Below are positions 55,388 to 64,000 of a stretch of DNA of 64,000 nt, in pieces. The notes beneath the pieces are model-generated. The model was not told the DNA's origin. It searched no databases and was given only the letters and a program-made list of their open reading frames with translations. Position numbers and translations under genes: made by a program. The DNA is taken from positions 124,001-188,000 of the forward strand of contig JACKKP010000002.1 in NCBI GenBank assembly GCA_024236375.1, given 5' to 3'. Numbering within the stretch: the first letter of the stretch is position 1; each line of letters opens with the position of its first letter. Source of the DNA: Rickettsiaceae bacterium (GTDB lineage: Bacteria > Pseudomonadota > Alphaproteobacteria > Rickettsiales > Rickettsiaceae).

Positions 55388-56620
55388 ATGACTTTCAAAC
55401 ACTCTATTATTTTAGATGGCCTCAACATAGTAACCTATAACATGCCACATGTGAGCTCAGTTGCAATCAATATAATAGTCGATATTGGTAGTAGATATGA
55501 GTTAGCTACTCAATCTGGTATCACTCATTTCTTAGAGCATATGGCTTTCAAAGGTACTAAAAGACGTAATTATATGGATATAGCACGTGAATTTGATGCT
55601 ATTGGCGGTCATTTTAACGCATATACTAGCAGAGAACATACTGTATATTATGCAAAATCTTTACACCAAAATTTTCCTAAAGCGCTTGATATTTTAGCAG
55701 ATATTTTACAAAATTCTGTTTTTGATGAAAAAGAAATCCAAAAAGAATTAGCTGTCATCACTCAAGAAATTGCTGAAGTACAGGATAATCCTGATGAATT
55801 AGTGCATGAAAAATTATTTCAAATTGCCTACCCTGAGCAAGCTTTAGGTAGGTCAGTAATAGGCACATTCGATCACATCAAAAATTTCTCGCAATTAGAT
55901 TTTAAAAACTATATAAAGCAACATTATAATACAAATAATATTACTATCTCAATGGCAGGAAATATTAGCCATGAACACGCTATAATTGAAGTAGAGAAAT
56001 TATTTACAAATCTTCCTGCTAAAACAGAAAGACCAGCATATGACAAAGCTTATTATGTAGGTGGTCAGTCTTATATCAAAAAAGATCTAGAACAAACTAC
56101 TATTATTTTAGGTTTTGAAGCACCTTCTTATAATAAGATCAAGGATTTTTACCATGGCCAAATTTTATCTGTTATATTTGGAGGAGGCTTATCTTCTAGG
56201 CTGTTTCAAAGAATTAGAGAAGAATTAGCATTAGCATACAGCGTAGGTAGTTGGCAGCATTCGTTTAGTGATAGTGGTATATTTGGTATTTCTGCTTCAT
56301 GTGAACATAATAGACAACAAGAATTAACAGACTCAATTTTTGAAGAAATAAATAAAATTCAGGATTTTATTTCAGAAGAAGAGTTAGATAGAGCAAAATC
56401 TCAAATTGAAACTAGTATTCATATGGCAGAGGAAAAACCTGAATATAAATCTGAAGAAATTGGCAAAAATTTTGCTTTATTTGGTAAATTTATTTCTAGC
56501 GAAGAAGTTATTGACACGGTTAACAAAACTTGTGCAAAAGATCTAACAGATATCGCCACTAAAATTTTTTCTTCCCCAATAAGCTTAGCAAAAATTGGCC
56601 CTAATGACAATACAAAATGA
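55388..56620 (+). CDS. M16-family zinc peptidase (MPP-like)
   Basis: A 410-residue inverse zincin related to the beta subunit of mitochondrial processing peptidase. The active-site motif is His47-Phe-Leu-Glu50-His51, and Glu127 is exactly 76 residues after His51, the canonical HXXEH-X76-E. The GLSSRLFQRIREELALAYSVGS-type region (residues ~262-285) is the conserved non-catalytic half. No signal peptide is seen, so it is cytosolic. Rickettsial homologues are studied as relatives of MPP; the substrate is unknown. Confidence 0.93.
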   Translation: MTFKHSIILDGLNIVTYNMPHVSSVAINIIVDIGSRYELATQSGITHFLEHMAFKGTKRRNYMDIAREFDAIGGHFNAYTSREHTVYYAKSLHQNFPKALDILADILQNSVFDEKEIQKELAVITQEIAEVQDNPDELVHEKLFQIAYPEQALGRSVIGTFDHIKNFSQLDFKNYIKQHYNTNNITISMAGNISHEHAIIEVEKLFTNLPAKTERPAYDKAYYVGGQSYIKKDLEQTTIILGFEAPSYNKIKDFYHGQILSVIFGGGLSSRLFQRIREELALAYSVGSWQHSFSDSGIFGISASCEHNRQQELTDSIFEEINKIQDFISEEELDRAKSQIETSIHMAEEKPEYKSEEIGKNFALFGKFISSEEVIDTVNKTCAKDLTDIATKIFSSPISLAKIGPNDNTK

Positions 56621-56664
56621 TCTTATAATTGTGTCTTTTTGGTCATTTACTTTTGAAAAATTAA

Positions 56665-56691
56665 TTGACTTATGTTAATTGTCATTATAAC
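56665..56691 (+). promoter_or_regulatory. Possible promoter before a two-gene unknown operon
   Basis: TTGACT (56665-56670) and TATAAC (56686-56691) each differ little from consensus, but the 15-nt spacing is short. The first start codon is 37 nt downstream. Confidence 0.35.
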
Positions 56692-56727
56692 ATGCAGTTA
56701 ATAAAAGTTTGTTAACTTAATTTTCGC

Positions 56728-57357
56728 ATGGATTATAATCAACAAGGTAATTATAATAATAAAGCGATTGATTCATGGCACAATGCAAGAATAAGTTTCA
56801 GCCGCATTTTACCATATGCCGGCATGGCTATTGAATCTTTAACTTATTACACTATATGGTTAGGTAGTGTTTTATATTTGACACAAGGTTTAAACCCTTC
56901 TAAATCTGATACTTCTCCAGCCAAATTAACACCACTTGCAACTACTTTACCTCAGCAAACCCAGAATATAACTATGTTATATAATCAGATTCGAGGATGC
57001 CTAAATCAAAATAATATACCAGAGAGCCAAGACTCTACTAATAACAAAGATAATAATATAATCCAGTCTTTTGTGAAGAATGATAATTTACGAAACATTA
57101 CAGCACTGACATCAACAGCTGCTCTGTATAATTATGCTTCCAGTCCACAAGATGGTGCAAATAAAGTAAAGATATTTTGTAATATCACAGGTTATTTTCT
57201 AGCCGGCTCTTATCATCTTATAAAAGCTGGATATTATTGGTTAAGCCATTACGGTGTAAGTGAGTCTAAAACACATAACAATCTTTTACCCTCCATTGAA
57301 GATAGACTACAAGACATCAATCTTCATATAAGCGGCGAAATTGTTTCAGAAGAATAA
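56728..57357 (+). CDS. Hypothetical protein, first of a two-gene operon
   Basis: A 209-residue protein without a recognised family. The N-terminus is Asn/Gln-rich (MDYNQQGNYNN), then a hydrophobic stretch at about residues 30-56 (ILPYAGMAIESLTYYTIWLG) and another at 146-172 (TGYFLAGSYHLIKAGYY) flank a polar Asn/Thr/Ser region. It ends 2 bp before the next gene, so the two are surely one transcript and may form a membrane complex. No homologue comes to mind. Confidence 0.55.
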   Translation: MDYNQQGNYNNKAIDSWHNARISFSRILPYAGMAIESLTYYTIWLGSVLYLTQGLNPSKSDTSPAKLTPLATTLPQQTQNITMLYNQIRGCLNQNNIPESQDSTNNKDNNIIQSFVKNDNLRNITALTSTAALYNYASSPQDGANKVKIFCNITGYFLAGSYHLIKAGYYWLSHYGVSESKTHNNLLPSIEDRLQDINLHISGEIVSEE

Positions 57358-57359
57358 TA

Positions 57360-58577
57360 ATGCTATTTGAACCTCACTTTTGTCTCTATGATTCCTCATT
57401 TCATAAACAAAAATCTGCTATTTATGCCTATAAAGCTAGCACTTATTTGAATAATTTTGTAAATAATATAACGCAAATTATTTTTACCCCTAGATTTATT
57501 GGTCTCACAAGCTGTGCATTAATTTTTGTTGCAGCAAGTTTTATCCCCTTTTTGCATACTCCCATATTGGGATATCTAGCTAGTTATACACTGACTTTAA
57601 TTAATAATGATCCTGCTTTTATGTGCATTGGGGCACTTTTCAATGCAAATCAGACCTACTCTGTTCTAGATAAAGCAAAATTTTTATGTACTACTATTAT
57701 GTTAATGGACAATGGATTGTGGGGAATAAATATCGCCAAATCTTTTGTGAAGAATATAGTAAATGGTTGTGCTTATACAAGCTATCAACTTTTGTCATGG
57801 AGTGAATATTTTAAAGCTTTAGTCAGTGATTTTTGCCACATTAATAAAGAAAATAATGATATTTTAGATATTATACCAGAAAAACTTTTGATAAAAACAG
57901 ATAGGACTGATCAAGTAATAATGCATCAACAGGCCTTATTTGAACAAATTAGTGCTTTCACTAATGATAGCAAAATATTGAGTAAAGAAATAATTTCCTT
58001 AAGTACACAATTATTGGGGATTATAGCTATAATGAACTCTGTGACATTGGTAGATAGTTTAATTACACCTACAAATATAATTATTCCTCAGAATATGATG
58101 GAACTATTTCGAGTACATGTACTTGATACAGCAAATTCTATTGGATCACCATATAATTTATCTTCACTTGTATTATCTGCTTATTCAGGCTGGGGACCGC
58201 TCAAAATGATAGGACTCATGGCATCAATTGCACCATTATTTGCAAGTGATTACGTGCAAACCTATTGTAATGGTAATATTTTTTCCTTAAATTCACTTAA
58301 TTATCATATAGCACAATATGCAGCTAAGGATATTCATAATCAATTTGTAGATACATTGGGCACCTCAGTAATTCTGACATTTTTACATAGTGCGCTGATT
58401 ATCTACCATTCCACAGCTTTATGTAAAGCTTGGTACTCACAAGAACAATCACAGGCAGAAGATAATCTGCCTAATGAAGAGGTCTTAGGAAAATTGCAAG
58501 AAGATATAGTATATTCTTTAGAAACTCAGAATGTACAGGAAGAGATTGCACAACTTATTGGGGAAATATCCAATTGA
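57360..58577 (+). CDS. Hypothetical membrane protein, second of a two-gene operon
   Basis: A 405-residue protein with no recognised family. Hydrophobic segments lie at about residues 45-70, 72-85, 213-235, 285-305 and 335-355, so it is probably polytopic, with a polar, Asp/Lys-rich cytosolic loop (~145-200) and an acidic C-terminal tail rich in Glu and Gln. It starts 2 bp after the preceding gene. The tail may interact with a soluble partner. Like its neighbour it looks specific to this lineage. Confidence 0.6.
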   Translation: MLFEPHFCLYDSSFHKQKSAIYAYKASTYLNNFVNNITQIIFTPRFIGLTSCALIFVAASFIPFLHTPILGYLASYTLTLINNDPAFMCIGALFNANQTYSVLDKAKFLCTTIMLMDNGLWGINIAKSFVKNIVNGCAYTSYQLLSWSEYFKALVSDFCHINKENNDILDIIPEKLLIKTDRTDQVIMHQQALFEQISAFTNDSKILSKEIISLSTQLLGIIAIMNSVTLVDSLITPTNIIIPQNMMELFRVHVLDTANSIGSPYNLSSLVLSAYSGWGPLKMIGLMASIAPLFASDYVQTYCNGNIFSLNSLNYHIAQYAAKDIHNQFVDTLGTSVILTFLHSALIIYHSTALCKAWYSQEQSQAEDNLPNEEVLGKLQEDIVYSLETQNVQEEIAQLIGEISN

Positions 58578-58592
58578 TATACATATAATTTA

Positions 58593-59357
58593 TTAGAAAC
58601 TAAATTGTTCTTTTATTACTCGATCTTCAAAACTATGATTTTGGCTAAATATTAATTTAACGGCAATATCTTGCGCAGAAAATATTTCCACCGAACTTAT
58701 ATTTTTAAATTCATGAAAGTCTGCTACAGCATTTACTGGTCTTTTTTCATGCTCTAATGTTTTAAACTTAATTTTTACCTTAGAAGATAAAAGAGCTCCT
58801 TTCCATCTTCTTGGACGAAAAGGACAAATTGGCGTGAGACTTAAAACATTTGCTCCTAAGGGCACAATAGATCCTCCAGCAGATAAATTATAGGCACTGC
58901 TTCCTGCAGGAGTTGCTACTATTGCTCCATCTGAGACTATATTTATTCGTTCAATATCGTCAATCAATATTTTAAATTTTGCTGCCTGGTTACTACTTCT
59001 AAAAATCGATACTTCATTAATTGCTAATGACGAGAATTTGTCGCCATTTATACTAAATGCCTCCATATAAAGTGGGTGTAAATCCGTCATTGTAAACAAC
59101 TCCATGTCACGTACAAAATTTTTGACATGAAATTCATTCATCATAAATCCTACACTTTCACCTTCTTTTATTCCATAAAAAGGTATTTTTAGATACATGT
59201 ATTCGTGAATTGCATGAATCATCATACCATCTCCTCCTATAACTATGATGATCTCTGCTTTTTCGGGAGGAACCTGCTTCACAAAATCATTAAGTTGCAT
59301 TATGATTTTATCAGCCTGTAGGCTTTTACGTTTTATTATATAGGCTTTATATTTCAT
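58593..59357 (-). CDS. nadK: NAD kinase
   Basis: NadK phosphorylates NAD+ to NADP+. The 254-residue protein has the catalytic GGDGMMIHAI (GGDG at 41-44), the second motif TPAGSSAYNLSAGGSIV and LTPICPFRPRRW. Length is at the short end for the family, as in other Rickettsiales. Together with nadE it completes the last two steps to NADP. It converges on the unknown operon with only 15 bp between stops. Confidence 0.94.
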   Translation of the reverse strand: MKYKAYIIKRKSLQADKIIMQLNDFVKQVPPEKAEIIIVIGGDGMMIHAIHEYMYLKIPFYGIKEGESVGFMMNEFHVKNFVRDMELFTMTDLHPLYMEAFSINGDKFSSLAINEVSIFRSSNQAAKFKILIDDIERINIVSDGAIVATPAGSSAYNLSAGGSIVPLGANVLSLTPICPFRPRRWKGALLSSKVKIKFKTLEHEKRPVNAVADFHEFKNISSVEIFSAQDIAVKLIFSQNHSFEDRVIKEQFSF

Positions 59358-59660
59358 TTTAATAAATTTATTTAATAATCTTATATTACCATATTTGATG
59401 CAATATTCATCTTATTACCGCTGTAAATTTATATTTTATAATTACCATTGATGATAATTTCAGTGAATCGACATTGGCATTGTAATAAATTAATGAGTGA
59501 ATTTCATGGATCAATTTAAGAATTGAAAAAAACAACTTACCTATACTTCAATATAATTAAACTATATGACGAAGAAAACATCATTTTGAATAGACTGTTT
59601 TAATATAATAGTTTATAAATGCTGATGAAAGATGGATTATAATGTAATAATTAAAGTATA
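59358..59660. other. Intergenic region between nadK and the RNase J gene
   Basis: About 300 bp between divergent genes that must hold both promoters. TATAAT-like hexamers occur at about 59605 and 59638, but neither has a well-spaced -35 partner. No small gene or RNA fold is evident. Confidence 0.4.
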
Positions 59661-61343
59661 ATGTCAATTAACCTAAAACAATACAAAGATAAATTATTGT
59701 TTGTGCCCTTAGGAGGTACAAATGAAATCGGAATCAACGTCAATCTATATCATTATCAAGGAAAATGGATAATGATTGATTGTGGAAGTGGTTTTGCTGC
59801 TGACTTGGACCTTCCAGGAGTTGATATGGTAGTAGCTGACCTTACATTTATTGAAGAACACAAACATAATTTACTTGGCTTGGTGTTAACCCATGCACAT
59901 GAAGATCACCTCGGAGCTATTCAATATTTATGGAATGGTCTAGAATGCCCTATATATGCAACAAAATTCACTAAATGTTTCTTGCAAGCAAAACTACTAG
60001 ATTATTCATTTTCAAAGAAAATAGATATAATAGAAGTAAAACCATTCAAACCATTCGATCTTGGACCTTTCTCAATTGAAATGCTGGGTCTAACTCACTC
60101 TGCGCCTGAAATGCAAGCTCTGGCAATCAGAACTCCCGAAGGTACTGTAGTTCATACAGGTGATTGGAAATTTGACCCTAACCCTCTGATTGGGCCTGTA
60201 TCAAGTATTGATCATTTAAAGAAACTTGGTGATGAGGGAGTATTAGCTTTAGCTTGTGATTCCACAAATGTCTTTAACTCAGGTACATCTGGTTCTGAAG
60301 GAGATGTAAGAGACAGTTTAGTCGAAATAATAAGTAAATGTCCTAAAATGGTAATAGTGACCACTTTTGCCTCTAATTTGGCACGCTTAGATAGCTTGAT
60401 TTATGCTGGAAGAAAAACAGGGAGAAAAATCTGCTTAGTAGGACGAAGTATTCACCGTATCGTTGCAGCAGCTAGAGAAGCTGGTTATCTCCAAGAAACA
60501 GATTCAATTATCGACGAGAAATCCGTAGGTAAATACAAAAGAGAAGATTTATTGATTATAGCTACAGGCTGCCAAGGTGAAGAAATGGCTGCTACTTCTA
60601 AGATTGCTAATGATATTCATAATACAATTTCTATTGCACCGCGTGATACGGTTATATTTTCTTCAAAAATTATTCCAGGTAATGAGAAGAAGATATTTCA
60701 ATTGTTTAATCAATTTGTAAAGAAAAAAGCAGAAGTAATTACAGAACGAGACCATTTTGTTCATGTATCTGGGCACCCTGCAATTGAAGAATTAAAACAC
60801 ATGTATGAGTTAGTCAGACCTCAAATATGTATTCCTGTACATGGTGAACCTATTCATATTCATGAACAGGCAAAGCTAGCCAGGGCAAATGGAATACCCC
60901 AAGCAATCGAAGTAGAAAATGGAAGTGTAGTATTACTATCTAAAGAAGAGTCAAAAATTATTGGCAAAGTGCATAATGGTTATTTAGGGGTAGATGGTAA
61001 TTATTTACTACCAAATGACTCTAGTATCTTTAAATTAAGACGTAGAATGAGATCTGATGGAATAGTAATTAGCACAATTATTGTAGACAAGAAATTCCAA
61101 CTAATTTGTGATCCCATCATTGATACACCAGGTTTATTTGATTTCAATGCTGATGCAGAATTAATTAATGAATTTAAAACTGCACTGGCAAAAGAATATG
61201 ATGGCATGAGAAGTAAAATAAAAGCTGATATTTCCAAAGATAAGATTGAAAGCTTTGCAAAAAAAATCTTAAAACGCTTAGTCAAAGATGAAGTGAATAA
61301 ATCTCCGGTCATTCTTATCAACATTAAACAGATCGACAAATAA
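59661..61343 (+). CDS. rnj: Ribonuclease J
   Basis: RNase J is a metallo-beta-lactamase/beta-CASP nuclease that degrades and matures RNA. The 560-residue protein has the zinc-binding THAHEDHLGA (His78, His80, Asp82, His83), a distal VVHTGDWKFD and LACDSTNV in the beta-CASP part, and HVSGHPAIEELK plus CIPVHGEPIH near the end of the core. A C-terminal domain of ~100 residues is present. FVPLGGTNEIGINVNLY at the N-terminus identifies the RNase J branch rather than other MBL enzymes. Confidence 0.95.
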   Translation: MSINLKQYKDKLLFVPLGGTNEIGINVNLYHYQGKWIMIDCGSGFAADLDLPGVDMVVADLTFIEEHKHNLLGLVLTHAHEDHLGAIQYLWNGLECPIYATKFTKCFLQAKLLDYSFSKKIDIIEVKPFKPFDLGPFSIEMLGLTHSAPEMQALAIRTPEGTVVHTGDWKFDPNPLIGPVSSIDHLKKLGDEGVLALACDSTNVFNSGTSGSEGDVRDSLVEIISKCPKMVIVTTFASNLARLDSLIYAGRKTGRKICLVGRSIHRIVAAAREAGYLQETDSIIDEKSVGKYKREDLLIIATGCQGEEMAATSKIANDIHNTISIAPRDTVIFSSKIIPGNEKKIFQLFNQFVKKKAEVITERDHFVHVSGHPAIEELKHMYELVRPQICIPVHGEPIHIHEQAKLARANGIPQAIEVENGSVVLLSKEESKIIGKVHNGYLGVDGNYLLPNDSSIFKLRRRMRSDGIVISTIIVDKKFQLICDPIIDTPGLFDFNADAELINEFKTALAKEYDGMRSKIKADISKDKIESFAKKILKRLVKDEVNKSPVILINIKQIDK

Positions 61344-61348
61344 AATAC

Positions 61349-61378
61349 TGCTAAGCATTAAATCTCTAATGCTTAGCA
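61349..61378. terminator. Hairpin between RNase J and the convergent GS-like gene
   Basis: TGCTAAGCATTA (61349-61360) and TAATGCTTAGCA (61367-61378) form a perfect 12-bp stem with a 6-nt loop, 6 bp after the RNase J stop. It probably ends transcripts from both sides. T-runs are weak. Confidence 0.6.
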
Positions 61379-61425
61379 TCACCATTTGCGTTGTTTTGAT
61401 TATTATCCTCACCAAAGCTGCAAAG

Positions 61426-62130
61426 CTATTTATAAATTTTCAGCAAATTATATTGCTCTTCAAATGCATTTCCGTATATTTTCGGTAATATATCTAGCTG
61501 TTCTACCTTTTTCAAATATTGATCTATAGAATTTAACAAATTATGAAATAAAAGCGCTGGATCTGCACTAGCAGCTGGTAATCTATGTTCTATTCTTTTG
61601 GGCAAAGAGTCGGGTATTCTGATCATTACGCTACGATTATTTCCTCCCCAACATATATGTGTTGGAGCCATAAATTTATGATCTAAACGTTCATAATCTG
61701 CTGCAGATGGTAAGCAATAATCTATATAATTTTTTAAAGCATGGCATAATATATTAGCGTATTTCTCTATGTCTGCATCTTCAAGAAAATTAATATGAAT
61801 ATGCATACTACTGCCAAAATCATTTATATATGGCTTAGAGTAAAAATTTGCCCACCCTCCTTCTGAAGCGCAATATTCTATGATATTTCTTCGAGTATTT
61901 TCTATTAATTGTGCTAATATAACAAGATTTTTTTGAGGCAAAAATTGAATTTCATATTGATTAAATCCTCTTTCTTGTTCTATATCACAGCCTATGACAG
62001 TCGATAATTTAGTTATATCTATATCAGCACTTAGGTAAAATTCGAGTTCTACACCCATAATAGGAGTAAGTCCTAATTCTTCCTGAAAACGTTGCTGTAA
62101 TATATATAACTGATTGTATTTATCTACCAT
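61426..62130 (-). CDS. Miniature glutamine-synthetase-fold protein
   Basis: A 234-residue protein that retains the catalytic signature of glutamine synthetase: GVELEFYL with Glu28 and Glu30, FNQYEIQF with Glu60, GSSMHIHINF with His110, ICWGGNNRSVMIRIP with Arg166, and RIEHRLPAASADP with Glu181 and Arg183. It is only half the usual ~450 residues: the N-terminal beta-grasp domain is absent and several inter-motif loops are short. It may ligate an amine other than ammonia or serve as a degenerate subunit. Its start faces the YfiH-family gene with about 30 bp between start codons. Confidence 0.8.
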   Translation of the reverse strand: MVDKYNQLYILQQRFQEELGLTPIMGVELEFYLSADIDITKLSTVIGCDIEQERGFNQYEIQFLPQKNLVILAQLIENTRRNIIEYCASEGGWANFYSKPYINDFGSSMHIHINFLEDADIEKYANILCHALKNYIDYCLPSAADYERLDHKFMAPTHICWGGNNRSVMIRIPDSLPKRIEHRLPAASADPALLFHNLLNSIDQYLKKVEQLDILPKIYGNAFEEQYNLLKIYK

Positions 62131-62161
62131 TTCTGTTAAAGTGTTAATAAAACTATATATT

Positions 62162-62902
62162 ATGCAATATCAGCTCATCCAAGGCAAAGTTGAGTGCCAT
62201 ATATTTGATAAATCTGTATCAAATTGTTTATATAAACAATCTATTAATAATGATCCTCTAACCAATCAATTAGTTCAACAAAATTTTGAAGATGTACGAG
62301 TTAAGCTCAAACTACGCCACATTTTTACCATGACTCAAACCCATAGTGCCAATGTTGTATTAGTTGCTCAGCATAATCTCTCAACTCAAATTAACGCAGA
62401 TGCAGCTATTACAAAAGAAAAAAATTTGGCTCTCTCTGTCATTACTGCAGATTGCGTACCTGTGCTATTAGCTAGCGCTAGCGGAGAAGTAATAGGCATT
62501 ATGCATTGTGGATGGAAGGGGGCAAGAGACAATATTATTAAAAATACGACTATGCATATGAGAAAATTACAATCTTCTCATAAAATACCAATTTTTGCCT
62601 TTATAGGACCTTCGATAAAACAAAAATCATATGAAGTTGGTATAGACTTTTATCAAAATTTTTTGGATGAAAAATTGACTAATCAACAATTTTTTATTAA
62701 CTCAAATAAAGAAAATCATTATATGTTTGATTTAGTAGGTTATGTAGCATATAAATTAAAGCAAGAAAATATCGAAATAAAGAAAATTTCTGAAGATGAT
62801 ACTTACTCAATGGCTGATAAATATCCAAGTTTTAGACGTTTCACTCATACAGGCGAAGTATATAACTCCAATATCCTTTCTATTATTCATATAAAATCAT
62901 GA
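62162..62902 (+). CDS. YfiH/multicopper-laccase-domain family protein (peptidoglycan-editing/purine enzyme)
   Basis: A 246-residue protein of the polyphenol oxidase (YfiH/LACC1) family. Zinc ligands are His61 in TQTHSANVV, Cys98 in TADCVPVLLAS and His115 in IMHCGWKGARDNII. Bacterial members have been described as purine nucleoside enzymes and as peptidoglycan-editing factors. I use the ATG at 62162; a longer frame from 62114 would overlap the divergent gene and adds residues unlike the family. The stop overlaps the ccmC start (ATGA). Confidence 0.9.
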   Translation: MQYQLIQGKVECHIFDKSVSNCLYKQSINNDPLTNQLVQQNFEDVRVKLKLRHIFTMTQTHSANVVLVAQHNLSTQINADAAITKEKNLALSVITADCVPVLLASASGEVIGIMHCGWKGARDNIIKNTTMHMRKLQSSHKIPIFAFIGPSIKQKSYEVGIDFYQNFLDEKLTNQQFFINSNKENHYMFDLVGYVAYKLKQENIEIKKISEDDTYSMADKYPSFRRFTHTGEVYNSNILSIIHIKS

Positions 62903-63615
62903 TCAATTTTCTTTCAACAAAATTTTTGCTCAAATTAGAGAAAATATTGATTCCTATCACTAATCTATTGATCCCAATTATTTTATCAATAACCTTATAT
63001 ATAGCCCTAATTGCATCTCCAATTGATTATCAACAAGGCGAAATGGTCAGAATAATGTATGTTCATGTTCCCGCTGCATGGATGGCACTAGGTATTTATA
63101 GTTTTATTACCATATGTAGTCTATCGCACTTAATATGGAAAACAAAATTATCTTATATATTCGCTGTAGCCGCAGCCCCAATTGGCGGATTATTTGCACT
63201 GATAACACTTATTACAGGCTCTTTATGGGGCTATCCAATATGGGGTACATGGTGGGTATGGGATGCACGTCTAACATCTATGTTAGTTCTTTTATTGCAA
63301 TATATAGCATATATTGCAATAGTAAATAGTGCTAGTAATATAATGCGCGCAGAAAAACCCGCTGCTATGTTTGCTATTATAGGATTTATAAATATACCTA
63401 TAGTAAAATTCTCTGTCGATATATGGTATAGTCTTCATCAACCTTCTAGTTTTTTAAGACTTAAAGGTATCGCAATTCACCAATCAATGCTCAAACCATT
63501 ATTATTAATGTTTGTTTGCTTTATACTATATTTCGGATTAATATTATTACTCAGGTCGAGGACCATTTTAAATCAACAAAAATCCCGAAATCATTATGAC
63601 TTATATAGTAACTGA
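62899..63615 (+). CDS. ccmC: Heme exporter protein CcmC
   Basis: CcmC presents heme to CcmE for cytochrome c maturation. The 238-residue inner-membrane protein has six helices and the Trp-rich heme-handling loop GTWWVWDARLTS (116-127). The external heme-iron ligands are His56 in YVHVPAAW and His180 in YSLHQPSS, matching E. coli His60 and His184 in placement. It overlaps the YfiH-family gene by 4 nt and fdxA by 20 nt. Its partners ccmD and ccmE are 57 kb away. Confidence 0.96.
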   Translation: MINFLSTKFLLKLEKILIPITNLLIPIILSITLYIALIASPIDYQQGEMVRIMYVHVPAAWMALGIYSFITICSLSHLIWKTKLSYIFAVAAAPIGGLFALITLITGSLWGYPIWGTWWVWDARLTSMLVLLLQYIAYIAIVNSASNIMRAEKPAAMFAIIGFINIPIVKFSVDIWYSLHQPSSFLRLKGIAIHQSMLKPLLLMFVCFILYFGLILLLRSRTILNQQKSRNHYDLYSN

Positions 63616-63955
63616 TAATTGCGTCAAATGTAAATATACTGATTGCGTAGAAGTATGTCCTGTAGATTGTTTTTATGAAGGCCAATTAATGTTAGTAATA
63701 AATCCCGAAGAATGTATTGATTGTGGTGTATGTGTAGCTGAATGTCCAGTGAACGCTATTAAAGAAGGTGTAGTAGGAGAAAATGGTTGTAGTAGCGAAT
63801 CAGAATTATCTCAATGGCTTGAAATAAATAAGAAATATTCAGAAGTTTGGCCAAAAATTACTGAGATTAAGCCGCCATTACCTGAAGCTGATTTACATAA
63901 AGATGAACAAAATAAATTTGAGACATATATGAACAACAAAAGTGAAATTCACTAA
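63596..63955 (+). CDS. fdxA: Ferredoxin FdxA (7Fe-8S type)
   Basis: A 119-residue electron carrier. The N-terminal half has two cluster motifs: CVKCKYTDCVEVCPVDC with Cys9, Cys17 and Cys21, and CIDCGVCVAECP with Cys40, Cys43, Cys46 and Cys50. The D-C-V-E-V-C-P arrangement and the long polar C-terminal extension are typical of the seven-iron FdxA of alphaproteobacteria. The ferredoxin-NADP reductase at 16402-17397 is a likely electron partner. It overlaps the ccmC end by 20 nt. Confidence 0.95.
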   Translation: MTYIVTDNCVKCKYTDCVEVCPVDCFYEGQLMLVINPEECIDCGVCVAECPVNAIKEGVVGENGCSSESELSQWLEINKKYSEVWPKITEIKPPLPEADLHKDEQNKFETYMNNKSEIH

Positions 63956-64000
63956 TCTATTGTTTAGCGGAGTACTGTCAGAAATTTGCTATTAGAAAAG

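Overview
The window is a piece of a low-GC, gene-sparse alphaproteobacterial chromosome, and the gene set points to an obligate intracellular member of the Rickettsiales, most like the Rickettsiaceae. Evidence includes a Sca-type autotransporter barrel, an AmpG-type permease, ProP-, APC- and AGCS-type transporters for host metabolites, a tandem DUF2608 pair, scattered cytochrome c maturation genes (ccmD-ccmE at one end, ccmC at the other), an eukaryotic-type Ulp1-like cysteine protease, and visible gene decay. kdsB together with a D,D-carboxypeptidase indicates a lineage that keeps Kdo (LPS) and peptidoglycan, which argues against Orientia. I cannot name genus or species from sequence alone.

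Layout. 1-7.1 kb: 3' end of an autotransporter, tRNA-Ala(GGC), two unknown genes of unusual composition, a PBP5-type carboxypeptidase, ampG, ccmD/ccmE, nhaA. 7.5-10.3 kb: gyrA. 10.7-13.1 kb: accessory island with a Ulp1-like protease and an unknown protein. 13.3-16.2 kb: a large sodium:solute symporter/histidine kinase gene in decay (N-terminal transporter ORF ended by a frameshift, then fragments down to a kinase C-terminus). 16.4-23.5 kb: ferredoxin-NADP reductase, small unknowns, two DUF2608 proteins, a small protein with a SUMO-interacting-motif look-alike, nadE and rpe. 23.5-27.8 kb: ybeY-corC-recF-lipA-COQ10-like-HU on the plus strand. 28.2-29.6 kb: an unknown protein with a nearly perfect internal 367-bp duplication. 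29.9-33.3 kb: tolQ-tolR-tolA-like-tolB. 33.4-35.9 kb: unknown, hemW, BON protein, tRNA-Lys(TTT). 36-42.2 kb: kdsB-cca-znuA-like, addA. 42.3-43.7 kb: three small unknown genes, two of them Gly-rich membrane paralogues. 43.7-50 kb: ruvAB, ProP-like, second SIM-like protein, engB and yidC. 50.2-58.6 kb: mnmA, APC permease, AGCS symporter, hisS, M16 peptidase, two-gene unknown operon. 58.6-64 kb: nadK, RNase J, a miniature glutamine-synthetase-fold protein, a YfiH-family enzyme, ccmC, fdxA.

How the genes fit together. Housekeeping genes are in short coupled operons with ATGA overlaps (rpe-nadE, recF-lipA, cca-znuA, yfiH-ccmC). Envelope functions (Tol, YidC, KdsB, carboxypeptidase, AmpG, autotransporter) and import systems dominate. 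The most interesting theme is host interaction: a Ulp1/C48-type protease plus two unrelated small proteins that each carry an I-I-D-L-T core resembling eukaryotic SUMO-interacting motifs. They could form a SUMO/ubiquitin-directed effector set, but this is inference from motifs only.
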